This document shows positions 26,195 through 35,766 of a DNA stretch of 64,000 nt, one piece after another. A program made the translations under genes and the position numbers. Below the pieces are notes generated by a model. The model was given only the letters and a program-made list of their open reading frames with translations. It made no database searches and was not told the DNA's origin. The DNA is taken from contig OZ252150.1 in assembly GCA_965248775.1 (NCBI GenBank), forward strand, positions 2,728,001-2,792,000, read 5' to 3'. The stretch comes from JBHHUI01 sp965248775 (GTDB taxonomy: Bacteria > Chloroflexota > Anaerolineae > Anaerolineales > JBHHUI01). Position 1 is the stretch's first letter. Each line of letters opens with the position of its first letter.

Positions 26195-28705
26195 GTGCTG
26201 AAGACCTTACACCGCCGCACCTTTCTGCCCATCCTCTTACTTGCGATTCTGCTCGCCACCGCTGGAGCGTATCGCTGGCTCTTCACTGACCTCCCCAGCC
26301 TTGACCGCCTCACTGAAAACCTGACTGTCCCCTCCACAAAAATTCTGGCGCGTGACGGGCGGCTGCTCTATCAGATCACAGACCCGGCCAGCCTCAATCA
26401 TACGACCGTAGCGCTGGCCGAAATTCCCGAGTCTTGCCAGCAGGCCACAATCGCAACTGAAGACGCGAGCTTTTATAGCAATCCGGGTGTGGATGTTGTT
26501 GGTATTGTGCGTGCGATCTGGATCAATGTGCGTGGGGGCGAGACACTCGCCGGTGGCAGCACCATCACCCAACAGGTTGCGCGCAACATGCTGCTGGATC
26601 CGCAGGAGCGGGCCGAGCGCACACTCACCCGCAAGCTGCGCGAGAGTATCCTGGCCTGGCGCATGGCGCGTGCATTCGAAAAAGACGAAGTACTGTCGCT
26701 TTATCTTAACCAAACTTACTATGGCATTCTTGCGCATGGGCTGGAGGCTGCTGCACAGACCTATTACGGCAAGAGTGTGCGCGATCTGGACCTGGCCGAG
26801 TGCGCGCTACTGGCCGGTCTGCCACAGGCCCCGGCCTTCTATGATCCGCTCATAGACCTGGGGGCAGCCAACGCACGCCAGGAGATCGTCCTCGGATTGC
26901 TCGCGCGGGCTGCCTACATCACAGAAGAAGCCGCCCGAGCAGCAAATGAACCACTCCGTTTTGCGAGTAGCCGCTTTCCAGTGCATGCGCCGCACTTCGC
27001 CTTCTACGTCTGGAATCTGATCGAAGCTCGCTATGGCCCTGAAGTTTTGTATTCCGGTCTGAGCATACGCACCACAATCGACCTGGACCTGACCAGCACC
27101 GCCGAAGGCATCATCGCGCGGCATATCGAAAAGCTGGCTGAGGACACCCGCGCAGGTGCACACCCCGTCCAGCCGGGGTTGGGCGATGCAAATGATGCAG
27201 CCCTCATCGCTCTCGCCCCGCATACTGGTCAGATCCTTGCAATGGTTGGCTCGGCAGATTATTTCGATGCTGAAATATCCGGAGCCATCAACATGGCACT
27301 GGCCGCGCGCCAACCGGGCCGCACGCTCAAAACCATTACATATGCGGCGGCTTTTGATCCGCAACGCTGCTCGCAAGGAGTGGTTGAGCCGACAGCAGAA
27401 TGTCCCTGGACACCCGCGACGATGATCCTGGACATCCGCACATCATTCGTGACTGCCGAAGGACTTTCTTACGTGCCGCAAAATTACGACCGCGCCTACC
27501 ACGGACCGGTTCTGGCTCGAGAAGCTTTGGCCGCCTCGCTGAATGTTCCGGCTGTTATCGCTCTGGATGAAGTCGGGCTACCGAACATGTTGCGCCTGGC
27601 GGGGGAATTGGGCCTCACAACGCTCTCGGATGCGGACCGCTTTGGACTGGCATTGGCGCTCGGCGGCGGCGAAGTACGGCTGCTCGATCTCGTTTCCGCT
27701 TACGGCGTGTTTGCAAGCGGCGGTTTGCGCAACCCACCCACGGCCATCCTTGAGGTTTCGAGCGCCAATGGGGAGATCATCGAGCAATGGCAGCCCCGTA
27801 GCGGCGTGCGGGTATTGGATGAACGCATCGCATATCTGATCACCGACATCCTCAGTGACAACGCAGCGCGCCTGGGCACATTCGGCGAGTTCAGCTTGCT
27901 TAACATCGGGCGGCGCGCAGCTGTAAAAACCGGCACTACCACCGACTTCCTCGATAACTGGACCGTGGGCTATACACCGGAATTGGTAGCGGGAGTCTGG
28001 GTGGGGAATGCGGACAACAGTCCGATGCTCAACATCACGGGTGTGGACGGCGCTGCCCCGATCTGGCATGATTTCATGCGCACAGCATTGCAGGGCAAAC
28101 CCGAGATGTCATTCAGCGAACCAAGCGGAATGGTGCGCATACAAGTCTGCGCGCTGTCCGGTGATCTACCAACAGATGTGTGCCCTCACCGTCGCAGCGA
28201 GCTCTTTCTCTCCGGCACAGAACCAGACGAATATGATTCGCTCTACAAACTCTTCGAATTGGATACGGCAACCGCTCAACTCGCAACAGACGAGACCCCG
28301 GCGGATCGCATTGTTGAGCAGGTCTTCCTTACACTACCGCCCGAAGCGCAGGATTGGGCGCGTGAGCGTGGCATTCCAGCACTGCCGGAGGAAATTAAAG
28401 CAGCGAACGAAACATTTGCTCCTTTGGAGATCACCTCTCCGGATGAAGGCACGGTCTATCAGTTATCGGCACTCCTTCCCGAGGAGTCACAGCAAATCCG
28501 CATTCGCGTAGTGGCACAGGAGCCGGTCACGGAGATCACGATTCTGATGAATGAGATTCCGATCGCGATATTAGAGGCGGCACCTTTTCAAACACTTTGG
28601 ACGCTCGTTGCCGGCGTGCACGAAATATATGCAATTGCAAGGACCACTGTTGGGGAAGAATTACGCGCGGAGGCGGTGCGGTTTGTGGTGAACCCGCCAG
28701 AATAA
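26195..28705 (+). CDS. Class A penicillin-binding protein (PBP1C-like), transpeptidase Ser replaced by Arg
   Basis: An 836-residue protein with one N-terminal membrane segment (FLPILLLAILLATAGAY), a family 51 glycosyltransferase and a transpeptidase domain, plus a C-terminal domain like that of PBP1C (ITSPDEGTVYQLSALLP). The glycosyltransferase motifs are kept: ATEDASFYSNPG with the catalytic Glu, GGSTITQQVARN and KLRESILAWRMA. In the transpeptidase, SLN and KTGTT are present, but the SxxK site reads PGRTLK (residue 376 is Arg, codon at 27320-27322) instead of PGSTLK. It can therefore polymerise glycan but probably cannot cross-link. The GTG start lies 7 bases after herA; a longer frame from 26093 only overlaps herA. 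Confidence 0.9.
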   Translation: MLKTLHRRTFLPILLLAILLATAGAYRWLFTDLPSLDRLTENLTVPSTKILARDGRLLYQITDPASLNHTTVALAEIPESCQQATIATEDASFYSNPGVDVVGIVRAIWINVRGGETLAGGSTITQQVARNMLLDPQERAERTLTRKLRESILAWRMARAFEKDEVLSLYLNQTYYGILAHGLEAAAQTYYGKSVRDLDLAECALLAGLPQAPAFYDPLIDLGAANARQEIVLGLLARAAYITEEAARAANEPLRFASSRFPVHAPHFAFYVWNLIEARYGPEVLYSGLSIRTTIDLDLTSTAEGIIARHIEKLAEDTRAGAHPVQPGLGDANDAALIALAPHTGQILAMVGSADYFDAEISGAINMALAARQPGRTLKTITYAAAFDPQRCSQGVVEPTAECPWTPATMILDIRTSFVTAEGLSYVPQNYDRAYHGPVLAREALAASLNVPAVIALDEVGLPNMLRLAGELGLTTLSDADRFGLALALGGGEVRLLDLVSAYGVFASGGLRNPPTAILEVSSANGEIIEQWQPRSGVRVLDERIAYLITDILSDNAARLGTFGEFSLLNIGRRAAVKTGTTTDFLDNWTVGYTPELVAGVWVGNADNSPMLNITGVDGAAPIWHDFMRTALQGKPEMSFSEPSGMVRIQVCALSGDLPTDVCPHRRSELFLSGTEPDEYDSLYKLFELDTATAQLATDETPADRIVEQVFLTLPPEAQDWARERGIPALPEEIKAANETFAPLEITSPDEGTVYQLSALLPEESQQIRIRVVAQEPVTEITILMNEIPIAILEAAPFQTLWTLVAGVHEIYAIARTTVGEELRAEAVRFVVNPPE

Positions 28706-28713
28706 GCGAGGGG

Positions 28714-30654
28714 CTAGGCAGCTACACTTGCTGCAGGTGTTGGCAAGACAACGGTGAACTTCGTACCAGCGCCAACCTTCGAATAGAGCCAAATTCGTCC
28801 ACCGTGGTTTTCAACGATCGATTTTACAAGCGAGAGGCCCAATCCAGTGCCTTCCGATCCTTCATCGCCAACAACAATTTCAGAGCGGAAGAACTTATCG
28901 AAAACCGAGGCCTGCTCTGCCGGCGGAATTCCGATACCACTGTCACTCACAATAAAGATAAGTTGATCACCGGTTGCCTCTAATGAAACAGAGATGCTCC
29001 CATCATCCGGTGTGTATTTGATGGCATTGTCTACCAGATTGGCGACCATCTGCCGCAATCGAATCGGATTGCCAAGCACTGGGTCTGCATTCTCGACCAA
29101 GTCTAAATTGACAGTCTGCCCTTTGGCATGCGCACGGCCTAACAGACTCTCGATAGCAACGCGGGAGACCTTCGGCAGATCGACTTCTTCTTTCTGCGTA
29201 TCAAAGCCTTGTTCAATTCGTCCGAGATCGAGCAAATCTGTAACAAGTGTAGTTATTGAATTGACGTTGACTTTGATGCGCTCAATGAATTCCTGTTGTT
29301 GCTCCGAAACCGGTCCGGCGCGCGTGATTAATTCTACGTAGCCAAGAATCGCAGTCAGGGGTGACCGCAAATCGTGCGAGACCGTGCTGACAAACTCACT
29401 CTTAATTTTGTCCAATTCTTTTAGATGCGTAATGTCCTGCATGATCGCCGCCTGCCCGACACTCTCAATGGAATTCAGGTGTGCATTCAGAACGCGTCCG
29501 TCATCCAGTATTACTTCAGCACGTTGATAACTCTGATCGTGCTTGGTAGATAAAAACAAATCGCGTAGTTCCGGGCTGGACACAACATCTTCCAATGGAA
29601 GTCCATCCAACTCCTGAAATTCGAGGCCGAAGGCTCGTCGCGCCGCGCCGTTGATAAGCAGCAGCCGGTTACTCAGATCGGTCACAATGACGGCATCGGC
29701 TGTCTTTGTTAGAACGGCATCGAATTTCTTTCGCTGCGCCTCCGATCTTTCGAACAAGCGCGCGTTCTCGACGGCAATCGAGGCAAAATTGGCAAGCGCC
29801 TGAAGTGGTTGGATATCCTCTTCCGTGATCTGTCGATCCGCCACACGATTATCAACGCCAAGTACACCAATGGTGTCCCCCTTCACGCTGAGTGGAACAT
29901 AAAGAAGTGAGCGCACAAGGTATGATGTTTTGATCTTGTGGGGATCATCTTGCCCCAGCAAATACGGTTCTCCGGTCCGCAACACCTGCCCGGCAAGGCT
30001 ATCGTCCGATGGCATTCGAAAGGTACGTACGAATTCGTCATCGAAATTCTTGGAAGCACGCATAAATAGCTCACCTGAATTCTCATCTCGCAGGAGAATA
30101 CTGCCCTCCTCCGCACCTGTCAGATTTACTGCCGCCGATACAACTTCGGTGAGAACCTCGTCAAGGTCGAGGAGAGCCGTCACCGTGCGCCCAACGCGAG
30201 CAATCGTCTCCAACTGTTTCACACGCCGGCGTAAGGATTTGGCTACATCGACATCTCCGGTCGACATCGAAACTAAGTTATCGTTGCTCTTCGAAGAATT
30301 CAACCCCTGCTCGACATGCTCCAACATTTGCTCCGGCTCGAAAGGCTTGATGATATATGCAATTGCCCCGGCGCGCCTGGCTTCGGTAGCAAGCTCTGCA
30401 GAGCTTTCGCTTGACATAAGAATGAATGGCATCTGCCGATTGTCTTTGGTCAGAGCAGCGAGCAGCTCCAAACAGGTCGCATCAGGCATTTGCATGTCTG
30501 CAATGATGAGGTCGGGCATATCGGAGCGGACCGTAGCAAAGCCGGTGCGCGCGTCCACTGCTGTGAGTACCTCATATCCGGCCGGACGCAAAACATAGTC
30601 CACCAGGAACTCACGTACATCGGTGCTGTCGTCTACGACGAGTATCTTAAACAA
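28714..30654 (-). CDS. Hybrid histidine kinase: receiver, GAF, PAS, kinase
   Basis: A 646-residue soluble protein without membrane segments. Domain order: receiver (LVVDDSTDVREF, phosphoacceptor Asp in LIIADMQMPD, Lys in IIKPFEP), GAF (GAEEGSILLRDENSG, LGVDNRVAD), PAS (DAVIVTDLSNRLLLINGAA), HisKA with VSTVSHDLRSPLT, and HATPase with NLVDNAIKYTPDDG, DSGIGIPPAEQ and GTGLGLSLV. All catalytic motifs are kept. The start is TTG 30654 after GGAG. A receiver in front of the kinase suggests it is itself a phosphorelay target that senses a small molecule through GAF/PAS. Confidence 0.92.
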   Translation of the reverse strand: MFKILVVDDSTDVREFLVDYVLRPAGYEVLTAVDARTGFATVRSDMPDLIIADMQMPDATCLELLAALTKDNRQMPFILMSSESSAELATEARRAGAIAYIIKPFEPEQMLEHVEQGLNSSKSNDNLVSMSTGDVDVAKSLRRRVKQLETIARVGRTVTALLDLDEVLTEVVSAAVNLTGAEEGSILLRDENSGELFMRASKNFDDEFVRTFRMPSDDSLAGQVLRTGEPYLLGQDDPHKIKTSYLVRSLLYVPLSVKGDTIGVLGVDNRVADRQITEEDIQPLQALANFASIAVENARLFERSEAQRKKFDAVLTKTADAVIVTDLSNRLLLINGAARRAFGLEFQELDGLPLEDVVSSPELRDLFLSTKHDQSYQRAEVILDDGRVLNAHLNSIESVGQAAIMQDITHLKELDKIKSEFVSTVSHDLRSPLTAILGYVELITRAGPVSEQQQEFIERIKVNVNSITTLVTDLLDLGRIEQGFDTQKEEVDLPKVSRVAIESLLGRAHAKGQTVNLDLVENADPVLGNPIRLRQMVANLVDNAIKYTPDDGSISVSLEATGDQLIFIVSDSGIGIPPAEQASVFDKFFRSEIVVGDEGSEGTGLGLSLVKSIVENHGGRIWLYSKVGAGTKFTVVLPTPAASVAA

Positions 30655-30775
30655 TCGAATACTCCGATAGGGCGAAATACCCTCTCCTGAGGGTTAAAAT
30701 CATACTTTGTGTGCTGGGCATCGATATGGGGCGATCGTCCTATCGAATACTCCATTTGAATGTCGGTACATAGAT

Positions 30776-31756
30776 TTACGTCGTTATGAATGGTGATGTG
30801 CGGCCACTAAAGTGATGGAGTGTAAAACGAAATATACTGCCCACACCCAACTGGCTCTCGACTGTCAGCTCTCCATTATGAGATTCAACAATCTGTCGGG
30901 CGGCGGAAAGACCGAGGCCGGTGCCACCATACTTCCGGGTAGCGGAAGGATCGACCTGATAAAATCGTTCAAAAATACGATCCAGCTGCTCAGGAGCGAT
31001 ACCCAAACCGGTATCGCTGACAGCAACTTCTATAAGTGACTCGCCTAATTTCTTGGCACTCACAGTCACGAGACCACCAGCGGGGCTAAATTTCACCGCA
31101 TTGTCCAGGAGATTGCTCAATACAAGGACAATGTAATCAGAATCTCCGCTCGCTGCGAGGGGTCCATCCGGCACATCAGTAACAATTGTGATTTTTGACT
31201 TGGCCGCCCGTTCCTCATAATTCTGAATAACCGCGTTGACTACTTCCTGTAGGATCACCTCCACCGAATCGATAGTAATCTTCTCCGCCTCGCTGAGTGC
31301 GACTGTGTTCTCGATGATCTTGACCAGATCTTCAATGCGTCGCAACGAGGTGTGAAGTCCCTGCAAAATATCCTTAGACAACTCGCCAAATTCGCCGCTG
31401 TACAGCATGTGCAGGAATCCCTTTACAAACACAAGCGGCGTCCGTAATTCGTGCGAGAGATTCTGCACCATCGCGTCTTTTACTTTGTCTGAAGCTTGCA
31501 TACTCTCGACTGCCGACTCGAGAGCTGCATTCCGGGCCTGCAATTCAGTGAGAAGTTGCGCATTGCGAATCGCGATCGCGGCATAATCAGCCATTGCTTC
31601 CAGCAAGCGTTGATGGCGTTGAGTAAAAGAGCGCGACGTACGCTGATTATCAACAGTCAGTACCCCAAGTACATCATCACCCACAATTAATGGCACATAC
31701 AATACAGCGCGCACCAAGAAGGAAGTTTTGATTTTGGTTTGCTGCTCACCATCCAT
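30776..31756 (-). pseudogene. Histidine kinase, 3' part of a frameshifted receiver-GAF-kinase gene
   Basis: This frame holds the end of a GAF domain (LVRAVLYVPLIVGDDVLGVL), a coiled coil, HisKA with VQNLSHELRTPLVF and HATPase (NLLDNAVKFSPAG, DTGLGIAPEQLDRIFERFYQ, GTGLGLSAARQIV). The front half is at 31687-32481 in another frame. The shift is at a run of six T on the plus strand (31831-31836). With seven, the protein reads RAAKKIARTLRLPTSDGVAG, as GAF domains in this block do. Either a real slip in a homopolymer or a sequencing error. Confidence 0.85.
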
Positions 31757-32481
31757 ATTGACGGACTTGCCAGTTCTAAATACATTGCCCGCGACACCAT
31801 CACTCGTGGGTAAGCGCAGAGTGCGTGCGATTTTTTCGCAGCGCGGATCACGAGCTCTTTCTGCTTGCTGTCCACCAGCATCAAAGCGCCTTGCTCAGCG
31901 GAAGCCAGATAGACGGCTGCGTCGACAACGCGATGCAGAATCTGATCCAGATCGGTGAGTGAGGTAACAGATTTGCCAATTGCGTAGAGGACGTTAAATT
32001 CACGCGAAGCATCCTGGGTGGATTCGCGTCTCTCCGGCACGCGCTGAGGAGGGAGTGGTGGAGCAATTTTCTTGAGCGATTCGTCGATTGGCTCCATGAC
32101 GTCTCGGTTGCGCAGATCGGCGAGTGCGCTTTTCAATGCATTACGCAGAGCTGGGGCACTGACCGGTTTTTGTAAAATGTCGCGCACCCCCAGGCGGATC
32201 GCGATCGCTTCACCCACCGATGTAGATCGTGTAACCAGAATAACTGGTGCTGCACAACCTGCGCCACGAAACTGACCGAGAAGCGCATCCCACGTATTGC
32301 CGTTCCAACCTTCCGCCGTGACAACCAGCAGGTCGGGCATACGCTCGCTAATGAGTGCGAGTGCGCGCTCTTCATTTTCGGCAGCGCGCACGTCGAAACG
32401 AGTATCTGAAAGCGGTGCTGTGCCAAGTAGGAGCGCAGCGGTGCGAGCATCGTCATCTGCGACCAGCACTAATGGATTCAT
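31687..32481 (-). pseudogene. Receiver-like and GAF part of the frameshifted histidine kinase gene
   Basis: Starts at ATG 32481, which shares ATGA with the preceding kinase gene. Residues 1-115 have a receiver fold (LVLVADDDARTAALLL, Lys in ILQKPVS), but the phosphoacceptor position is Thr (DLLVVTAEG), so it is a pseudo-receiver. After a Pro-rich linker comes FNVLYAIGKSVTSLTDLDQI, the start of a GAF domain, which then runs out of frame after RAAKK. The last ~40 residues are out-of-frame sequence. Together with the 3' part it made a soluble kinase of about 565 residues. Confidence 0.82.
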
Positions 32482-33743
32482 TTTGGATCGGACTTGAGGA
32501 GAGTGAACGTAAATGTTGCCCCCTGGCCCGGTTCGCTGTCGGCCCATATTTTGCCGCCATGTGCTTCGATAATTTCTTTCGTCAGCGTCAGTCCCAAACC
32601 AGTGCCGCCATGGCGACGTGTGCTGGATCCGTCTACCTGCACAAAACGATCAAATACACGCTCGAGCTGATCGGCTGGGATACCAGCACCAGTATCTTTA
32701 ACTTCGGCCTGGATTTTGCCATTGCCGCCATCGGAGATGTGCACATTCACATCATCTCCGCTATTTCCAAATTTGATCGCGTTGGCGATCAGTTGATGGA
32801 AGACTTTATGGATACCCGTCCGATCCGCGATCACGTGTAATGGGTGATCAGGAAAAGCACCAATGAGCTCAATTCCTTTGCGCTGTGCCTGGTTCTCATG
32901 CGCTGCCATCGCTTCGCGGGCAACATCCACCAGCAAGAACTGTTCCGGGTCAATACCTGTCCAGCCATCACCAGCAATGGATACGATATTTTCAATAATC
33001 TCAGCTATGCGCTCAAGCTTGGAGTCCGCATTTTTTAACGCTTTTATTTGCTTCTTGGTGAGATCTCCCACATCACCCGAGATCACTTCATTCAGTTGCC
33101 ATTGCGCCTGACTGAGTGGGGTTCGCAGTTCATGGCTCATATTCTGCAGGAAGTCTGTTTTAACAACTTCGCTGGCCGCCAGGTCATCGTATGCTTGTTG
33201 GAGTGATCGCGCCCGCGCTTCCAACGCTTGAAACAGCCGCAGGTTTACAAGCGCAACCGAAGCATAATCCGCCACCGCCGAGGACATGGCCTGATCGCGC
33301 TCGGTAAATGCGCGGGTTGACTCGCGCGCTGTAACCAAAACACCAACTATCCGCTGACGCACTTTTATCGGAGACACGATTGCCGCGCCGGCGAATTCAG
33401 ATATCTCGAAATTTTCTAGACCCTTTCCTGAAATGCTCAGTGGTTCTCCGGACATCATCACTAACGGCGCAAGCCCGCCATGCCATAGCATACGCAGCTT
33501 TCGCATAACTTTGTCCGGCAAATTACGGGCCGCACGTAGTACCAGTTTTGTTGCGGCTTCATCGGCGAGCAACAACCAGCCCAGCTCGCCATTGGTGACA
33601 TATATGGCAGCTTCCACCAATTGGCCGAAAAGTGCATCGACATCCGATAGATTGGTAACCGCCTTGCCTATACCGAACAAAGTCGTCAATTCGCGCACAC
33701 GTTGTTCCAACGCCTGATTGGCTTGTTGCAACTGCCCATGCAA
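32478..33743 (-). pseudogene. GAF-histidine kinase, 3' part of a gene split by an ISAzo13-type element
   Basis: The 421-residue visible frame begins at a TTG in a coiled coil (GQLQQANQALEQRVRELTT), then GAF (LFGIGKAVTNLSDVDALFGQ), HisKA (LQNMSHELRTPLSQ) and HATPase (QLIANAIKFGN, DTGAGIPADQLERVFDRFVQ, GTGLGLTLTKEIIE). Upstream of the TTG the frame stays open to the IS end and reads FLNVHAERERDKLHG, the coiled coil that should follow a receiver. The receiver is on the other side of the element (35091-35474). If this part is translated alone, it would be a kinase without receiver. Confidence 0.85.
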
Positions 33744-33784
33744 TTTGTCACGTTCGCGCTCGGCATGTACATTCAGGAATGAGA

Positions 33785-35095
33785 ATTAAATAACTTGTGC
33801 AAATGGGAGAGCGCGGTAATTCCATTGGGGCAAGAAATCATCAAAGATAATGCGCATGTTGTCCCTGAAATCTGTGGCTACTTTACGACCGGTTTCGTAG
33901 ACCTGGTCAATAACATGGACAAAAGCTTTCAGTCCGGTCTTGGTGCTGGTTTTTTCCATCAGTTCTTTGACGAGTTTGCGGCTGGTGAAGATCACGCCTT
34001 GGCAAGCGCGGGTAACATGCGGGAAGAAACGGTGTTCGCTGGGGTTGTATTTCGAGCAATAGGGTGGATAGTGAGCAATGCGAATTTCGACCCCGATTTC
34101 ATCGGCCAGTGCTTGCAAGTCTTGCTTGAAGATGTAGTAGCGGGAACTGTTACTCCCGCCGCCATCGCAAAGCACGAGAATAGAAGTGGCGTTGGGATAG
34201 TGGTAGTGGCCGTATGTGTACCACCAATGGCGAAAGCTATCGCAAGCGAATTCACTGGTATCATGACTGCCGCCGAGTTGGATGTAGCCGACATTGAGAC
34301 GCAAGTCGTAGAGACTGTGAGGAATGCTGACCCCAGCAGCATAGCTGTTGAAATCATGGTCATAAGTTTGCAGTTCTTCCAGGGTGTACAAATGTCCGTC
34401 TCGGTAGAAATTGCCCAGATATTCCTTTTTCTTGCTGTCCATGCTGACAATGGGATTGCCCGCCGCTTCGAATTCGGTCTTGAGCCGCGTGATGTTCTCA
34501 AATTGCTCGTTGCGGTTTTCAATCTCGGCCTTCAAACCGAGTTTCTTTTGCGCTTTTCGGCGGCGATAGTTGTGCTTCTGCAGCAACTTGCGCACCACAT
34601 ATTTGCTGACCACGATGTCGTGCTCGGCCCGCAACGCCGCAACAATCTCGCCCGGGGTCAGGTTCGTCCAGCGCACCCTCTCGTCCATCGGGTCACCGGC
34701 TGTGTGCTCGCGCAACACTGCCAGGAACTTCTCAGCAAGTTGCGCCCCCCATGTGACGTAGTACGGTTTGCGTCCGCCGCCTGGCTTCCGAATGCGCTGC
34801 TCCACTTCGCCCTTGGGCAAGCCACTGACTTCGCGGGCGCCTTTGCTCACCGTGTTGCGACTGCACCCCAACACCCGCGCAATGTAACTCCGTCCGCCGT
34901 GTCCAAATCTCAAGGCTTCGAAACCAGCAAAGCGACGCCCATCTTTCTCGTTCAAGCTGTTGTAAAAGCGACGCATCATTTCTTCATGTTCGGGCGCATA
35001 GGGTTTCATCATGGCCTCCTGGCTAGTGTTCTGATGAAGCCAAGAGAATATCACTGCTTGCATCCGTTGTGAACCAACTGCCCAAATTATTTAAT
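33785..35095. mobile_element. ISAzo13-family-like insertion sequence
   Basis: About 1311 bp. The ends are imperfect inverted repeats of about 22 bases starting ATTAAATAA. Flanks are GAGA (33781-33784) and TCTC (35096-35099). Joining them as GAGATCTC without duplicated bases restores an open frame from the receiver into the kinase (NEISFLNVHAER). A 2-base or 4-base duplication is also possible because the ends are AT-rich palindromes, but that would leave a stop codon or shift the frame. Confidence 0.85.
33786..35009 (-). CDS. ISAzo13-family-like transposase
   Basis: A 407-residue DDE transposase. It has an N-terminal helix-turn-helix (SYIARVLGCSRNTVSKGAREV) and a catalytic core with Asp in VSMDSKKKEYLGNF, Asp in ILVLCDGGGSNSSRYYIFK and the late CSKYNPSEHRFFPHVTRAC with Glu; these are typical of ISAzo13. 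ATG 35009 is preferred over the adjoining ATG 35012 because AGGAGG then lies 5 bases away. The stop codon lies inside the terminal repeat. The frame is intact. Confidence 0.92.
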   Translation of the reverse strand: MKPYAPEHEEMMRRFYNSLNEKDGRRFAGFEALRFGHGGRSYIARVLGCSRNTVSKGAREVSGLPKGEVEQRIRKPGGGRKPYYVTWGAQLAEKFLAVLREHTAGDPMDERVRWTNLTPGEIVAALRAEHDIVVSKYVVRKLLQKHNYRRRKAQKKLGLKAEIENRNEQFENITRLKTEFEAAGNPIVSMDSKKKEYLGNFYRDGHLYTLEELQTYDHDFNSYAAGVSIPHSLYDLRLNVGYIQLGGSHDTSEFACDSFRHWWYTYGHYHYPNATSILVLCDGGGSNSSRYYIFKQDLQALADEIGVEIRIAHYPPYCSKYNPSEHRFFPHVTRACQGVIFTSRKLVKELMEKTSTKTGLKAFVHVIDQVYETGRKVATDFRDNMRIIFDDFLPQWNYRALPFAQVI

Positions 35096-35474
35096 TCTCG
35101 TTCCTCAGCATTGCGCGGTCAATTGCGGAAATGGCTTCCGCTTCTCGGATGGGTTTGGCGAGGTAATCCGTCGCTCCGAGGCGGAATGCCTGGAGGGCTA
35201 CTGCTTCTTCTTCGCGTTCCACGAGTGCGATGATGGGCCCTTCAAAGCCTTGCGTGCGCAAAGCAGTAAGCATATCTTTGCCGGAGAAATCACCCAGGGT
35301 CAGGCTGACCACAATCAGATCCGGACGAAAGTCTTCGACCTCTTGCAGTCCTACGGGTCCATCGGCGGCAGTGGCCACCTGATATCCAGCAGGCTGAAGC
35401 GTCTCCTCTGCCAGGCGCTTGGCTGCTTCAATATCTGAATCGACGACTAAAATTCGATCTTTCTGACTTGCCAT
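35091..35474 (-). pseudogene. Receiver domain, 5' part of the kinase gene split by the ISAzo13-type element
   Basis: Visible product of 127 residues: RILVVDSDIEAAKRLAEETL, GATDYLAKPI with the Lys, and IDRAMLRNEN at the end, where the stop codon TAA is given by the insertion sequence. The phosphoacceptor position reads PDLIVVSLTLGD, so Ser stands in place of Asp and this is a pseudo-receiver. The ATG at 35474 has TATGAT ending 7 bases upstream and no ribosome binding site. The original gene continued into the kinase at 33780. Confidence 0.82.
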
Positions 35475-35766
35475 GGGCAAAATCATAGCATGCACGCGAT
35501 TGGGCCGCAATCAGACTCAGGCGCTAATGAGGGCTTTCTTAAGGTCAGGAGTGCACCGTTTATCTCAGAACACAATTACAGGCCTCTCCAGTGGCCTAGG
35601 TCACTGCGTCCTGGGTTGGAGGGTGACATAACAGCAGAGTTACTTGCGTTGAACCGTACCCCAAGAGTTTATCTTTTATTTTAAGAAGGCCCTCGCAAAC
35701 GTTGACACACCTGCAACTACAATATATAAAGTTGACGCCGCAGGTCGGCACGAAGAATTACACACG
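35475..35766. promoter_or_regulatory. Intergenic region with a consensus promoter and an inverted repeat pair
   Basis: A near-perfect sigma-70 promoter lies at 35702-35730 on the plus strand: TTGACA, 17 bases, TATAAA. It reads into the small membrane protein at 35767. On the minus strand, ATCATA (35482-35487) is the -10 box for the receiver gene. GAGGGCTTTCTTAA (35529-35542) and TTAAGAAGGCCCTC (35681-35694) are inverted repeats with one mismatch, 166 bp from end to end. Confidence 0.6.

Noticed and set aside
33795..35072. A 425-codon open frame on the plus strand, opposite the ISAzo13-type transposase
   Set aside because: It mirrors the transposase gene codon by codon and has no recognisable domains; the minus-strand frame has all transposase motifs and a good ribosome binding site.
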